From contig CAWBSY010000011.1 of assembly GCA_963791575.1 (NCBI GenBank), positions 1 through 64,000 of the forward strand: a stretch of 64,000 bases of DNA, given 5' to 3'. Below the pieces are notes generated by a model that ran no database searches, was not told where the DNA came from, and worked only from the letters and a program-made list of their open reading frames with translations. Shown piece by piece: positions 63,761 through 64,000 of this stretch (position 1 is the first letter of the stretch; each line of letters starts with the position of its first letter). Position numbers and translations under genes: made by a program. This DNA comes from JAOAPG01 sp963791575. GTDB lineage: Bacteria; Acidobacteriota; Terriglobia; Terriglobales; Acidobacteriaceae.

Positions 63761-64000
63761 ATGACAATTACAGTGCAGATTCCGACCGCGCTGCGGCGGC
63801 ATACAGCGGGAACCGCGAAGTTTACTTGTGGTGCGACGGATGTGAACGATTTGTTTTCGGTGCTCGACCAGCAATTTCCGGATTTGAAGCCGCATTTGCG
63901 GGATGAGGCGGGCGAGATTCGCCGATTTTTGAACGTGTATGTGAATGAAGAAGACATTCGCTTTCTGGGCGGGAATAAGTACGCCTTCAAGGATGGGGAT
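63761..64000 (+). CDS. MoaD/ThiS-like ubiquitin-fold sulfur carrier, 3' end missing
   Basis: 80 residues visible from ATG 63761, open to the window end. The first strand TITVQIPTALRRHTAGTAKF, then VNDLFSVLDQQFPDLKPHLR, EIRRFLNVYVNEEDIRFLGG and NKYAFKDGD show the MoaD/ThiS/SAMP fold. The family ends in Gly-Gly, which would lie beyond the window. These carriers take sulfur as a C-terminal thiocarboxylate for molybdopterin, thiamine, or, in CysO- and HcyS-type systems, cysteine or homocysteine synthesis. The thrC neighbour and the SAM-I riboswitch suggest the amino-acid type. It begins 8 bases after the thrC stop. Confidence 0.8.
   Translation, partial: MTITVQIPTALRRHTAGTAKFTCGATDVNDLFSVLDQQFPDLKPHLRDEAGEIRRFLNVYVNEEDIRFLGGNKYAFKDGD

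Overview
The window looks like a chromosomal segment of an acidobacterium (Terriglobia, Koribacter-like). This is inferred from gene content, not from a marker gene: a VWFA-related secreted protein of the acidobacterial type, DUF2934, DUF3455, ASH-domain and SBBP-propeller secreted proteins, an ECF42-type sigma factor paired with a DGPF protein, and a system I cytochrome c maturation set split over two loci. I see no rRNA, tRNA, CRISPR array, insertion sequence or prophage. The most important technical point is that many conserved genes (proB, proA, pyrG, kdsA, rimO, pgpA, ribD, aspS, ccmF, moxR, thrC and others) are broken by single-base frameshifts although their protein sequence continues perfectly in another frame. 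Several breaks lie in G, C or A runs, so I read them as sequence errors and annotate whole genes across them.

Layout. 1-1.0 kb: 5' end of an M28-type peptidase (minus strand) and a membrane protein. 1.1-1.8 kb: a ribbon-helix-helix/PIN toxin-antitoxin pair flanked by two copies of a hairpin repeat. 2.0-4.0 kb: proBA (minus). 4.1-6.4 kb: a methyltransferase translationally coupled to an aromatic-amino-acid-type decarboxylase. 6.5-12.8 kb: a secreted protein, pyrG, kdsA, an ion channel, a DUF3455 protein and ppa. 13.0-16.8 kb: first ccm locus (ccmE, then ccmABCD) interrupted by a methyltransferase. 16.9-26.3 kb: a PilZ protein, a large SBBP-propeller secreted protein, a histidine kinase/sigma-54 response regulator pair, a second PilZ protein, a receiver-less sigma-54 activator and a beta-barrel protein.

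26.4-38.4 kb is a dense housekeeping run: rimO, yacG, pgpA, an IPT/propeller protein, cinA, thpR, plsY-gpsA (overlapping), an ABM protein, an HD-GYP phosphodiesterase, ftsY and ribD. 38.5-43.3 kb: a gamma-carbonic-anhydrase-like protein, hisS with a large insertion, a DUF4440-like lipoprotein and aspS. 43.5-45.3 kb: small secreted or hypothetical genes. 45.6-49.8 kb: second ccm locus (ccmF, ccmH, a short ccmI-like gene and a linked 445-residue protein with a CcmI-like tail), all overlapping start-to-stop. 49.9-62 kb: ECF42/DGPF pair, an isoprenylcysteine-methyltransferase-like protein, a run of large secreted proteins (propeller, SpoIVB-type S55 peptidase, VWA), a ZIP transporter, a four-helix-bundle protein, ychF, DUF4149 and moxR. 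62-64 kb: a SAM-I riboswitch followed by thrC and a ubiquitin-like sulfur-carrier gene cut by the window end.

Functional themes. Cytochrome c maturation is represented by ccmA-F and ccmH/I, with a CcmE that carries Cys instead of the heme-binding His. Cyclic-di-GMP signalling is suggested by two PilZ proteins and one HD-GYP protein. Sigma-54-dependent control is suggested by two enhancer-binding proteins and a -24/-12 promoter candidate. The riboswitch-thrC-sulfur carrier end suggests a link between O-phosphohomoserine metabolism and sulfur amino acid synthesis.
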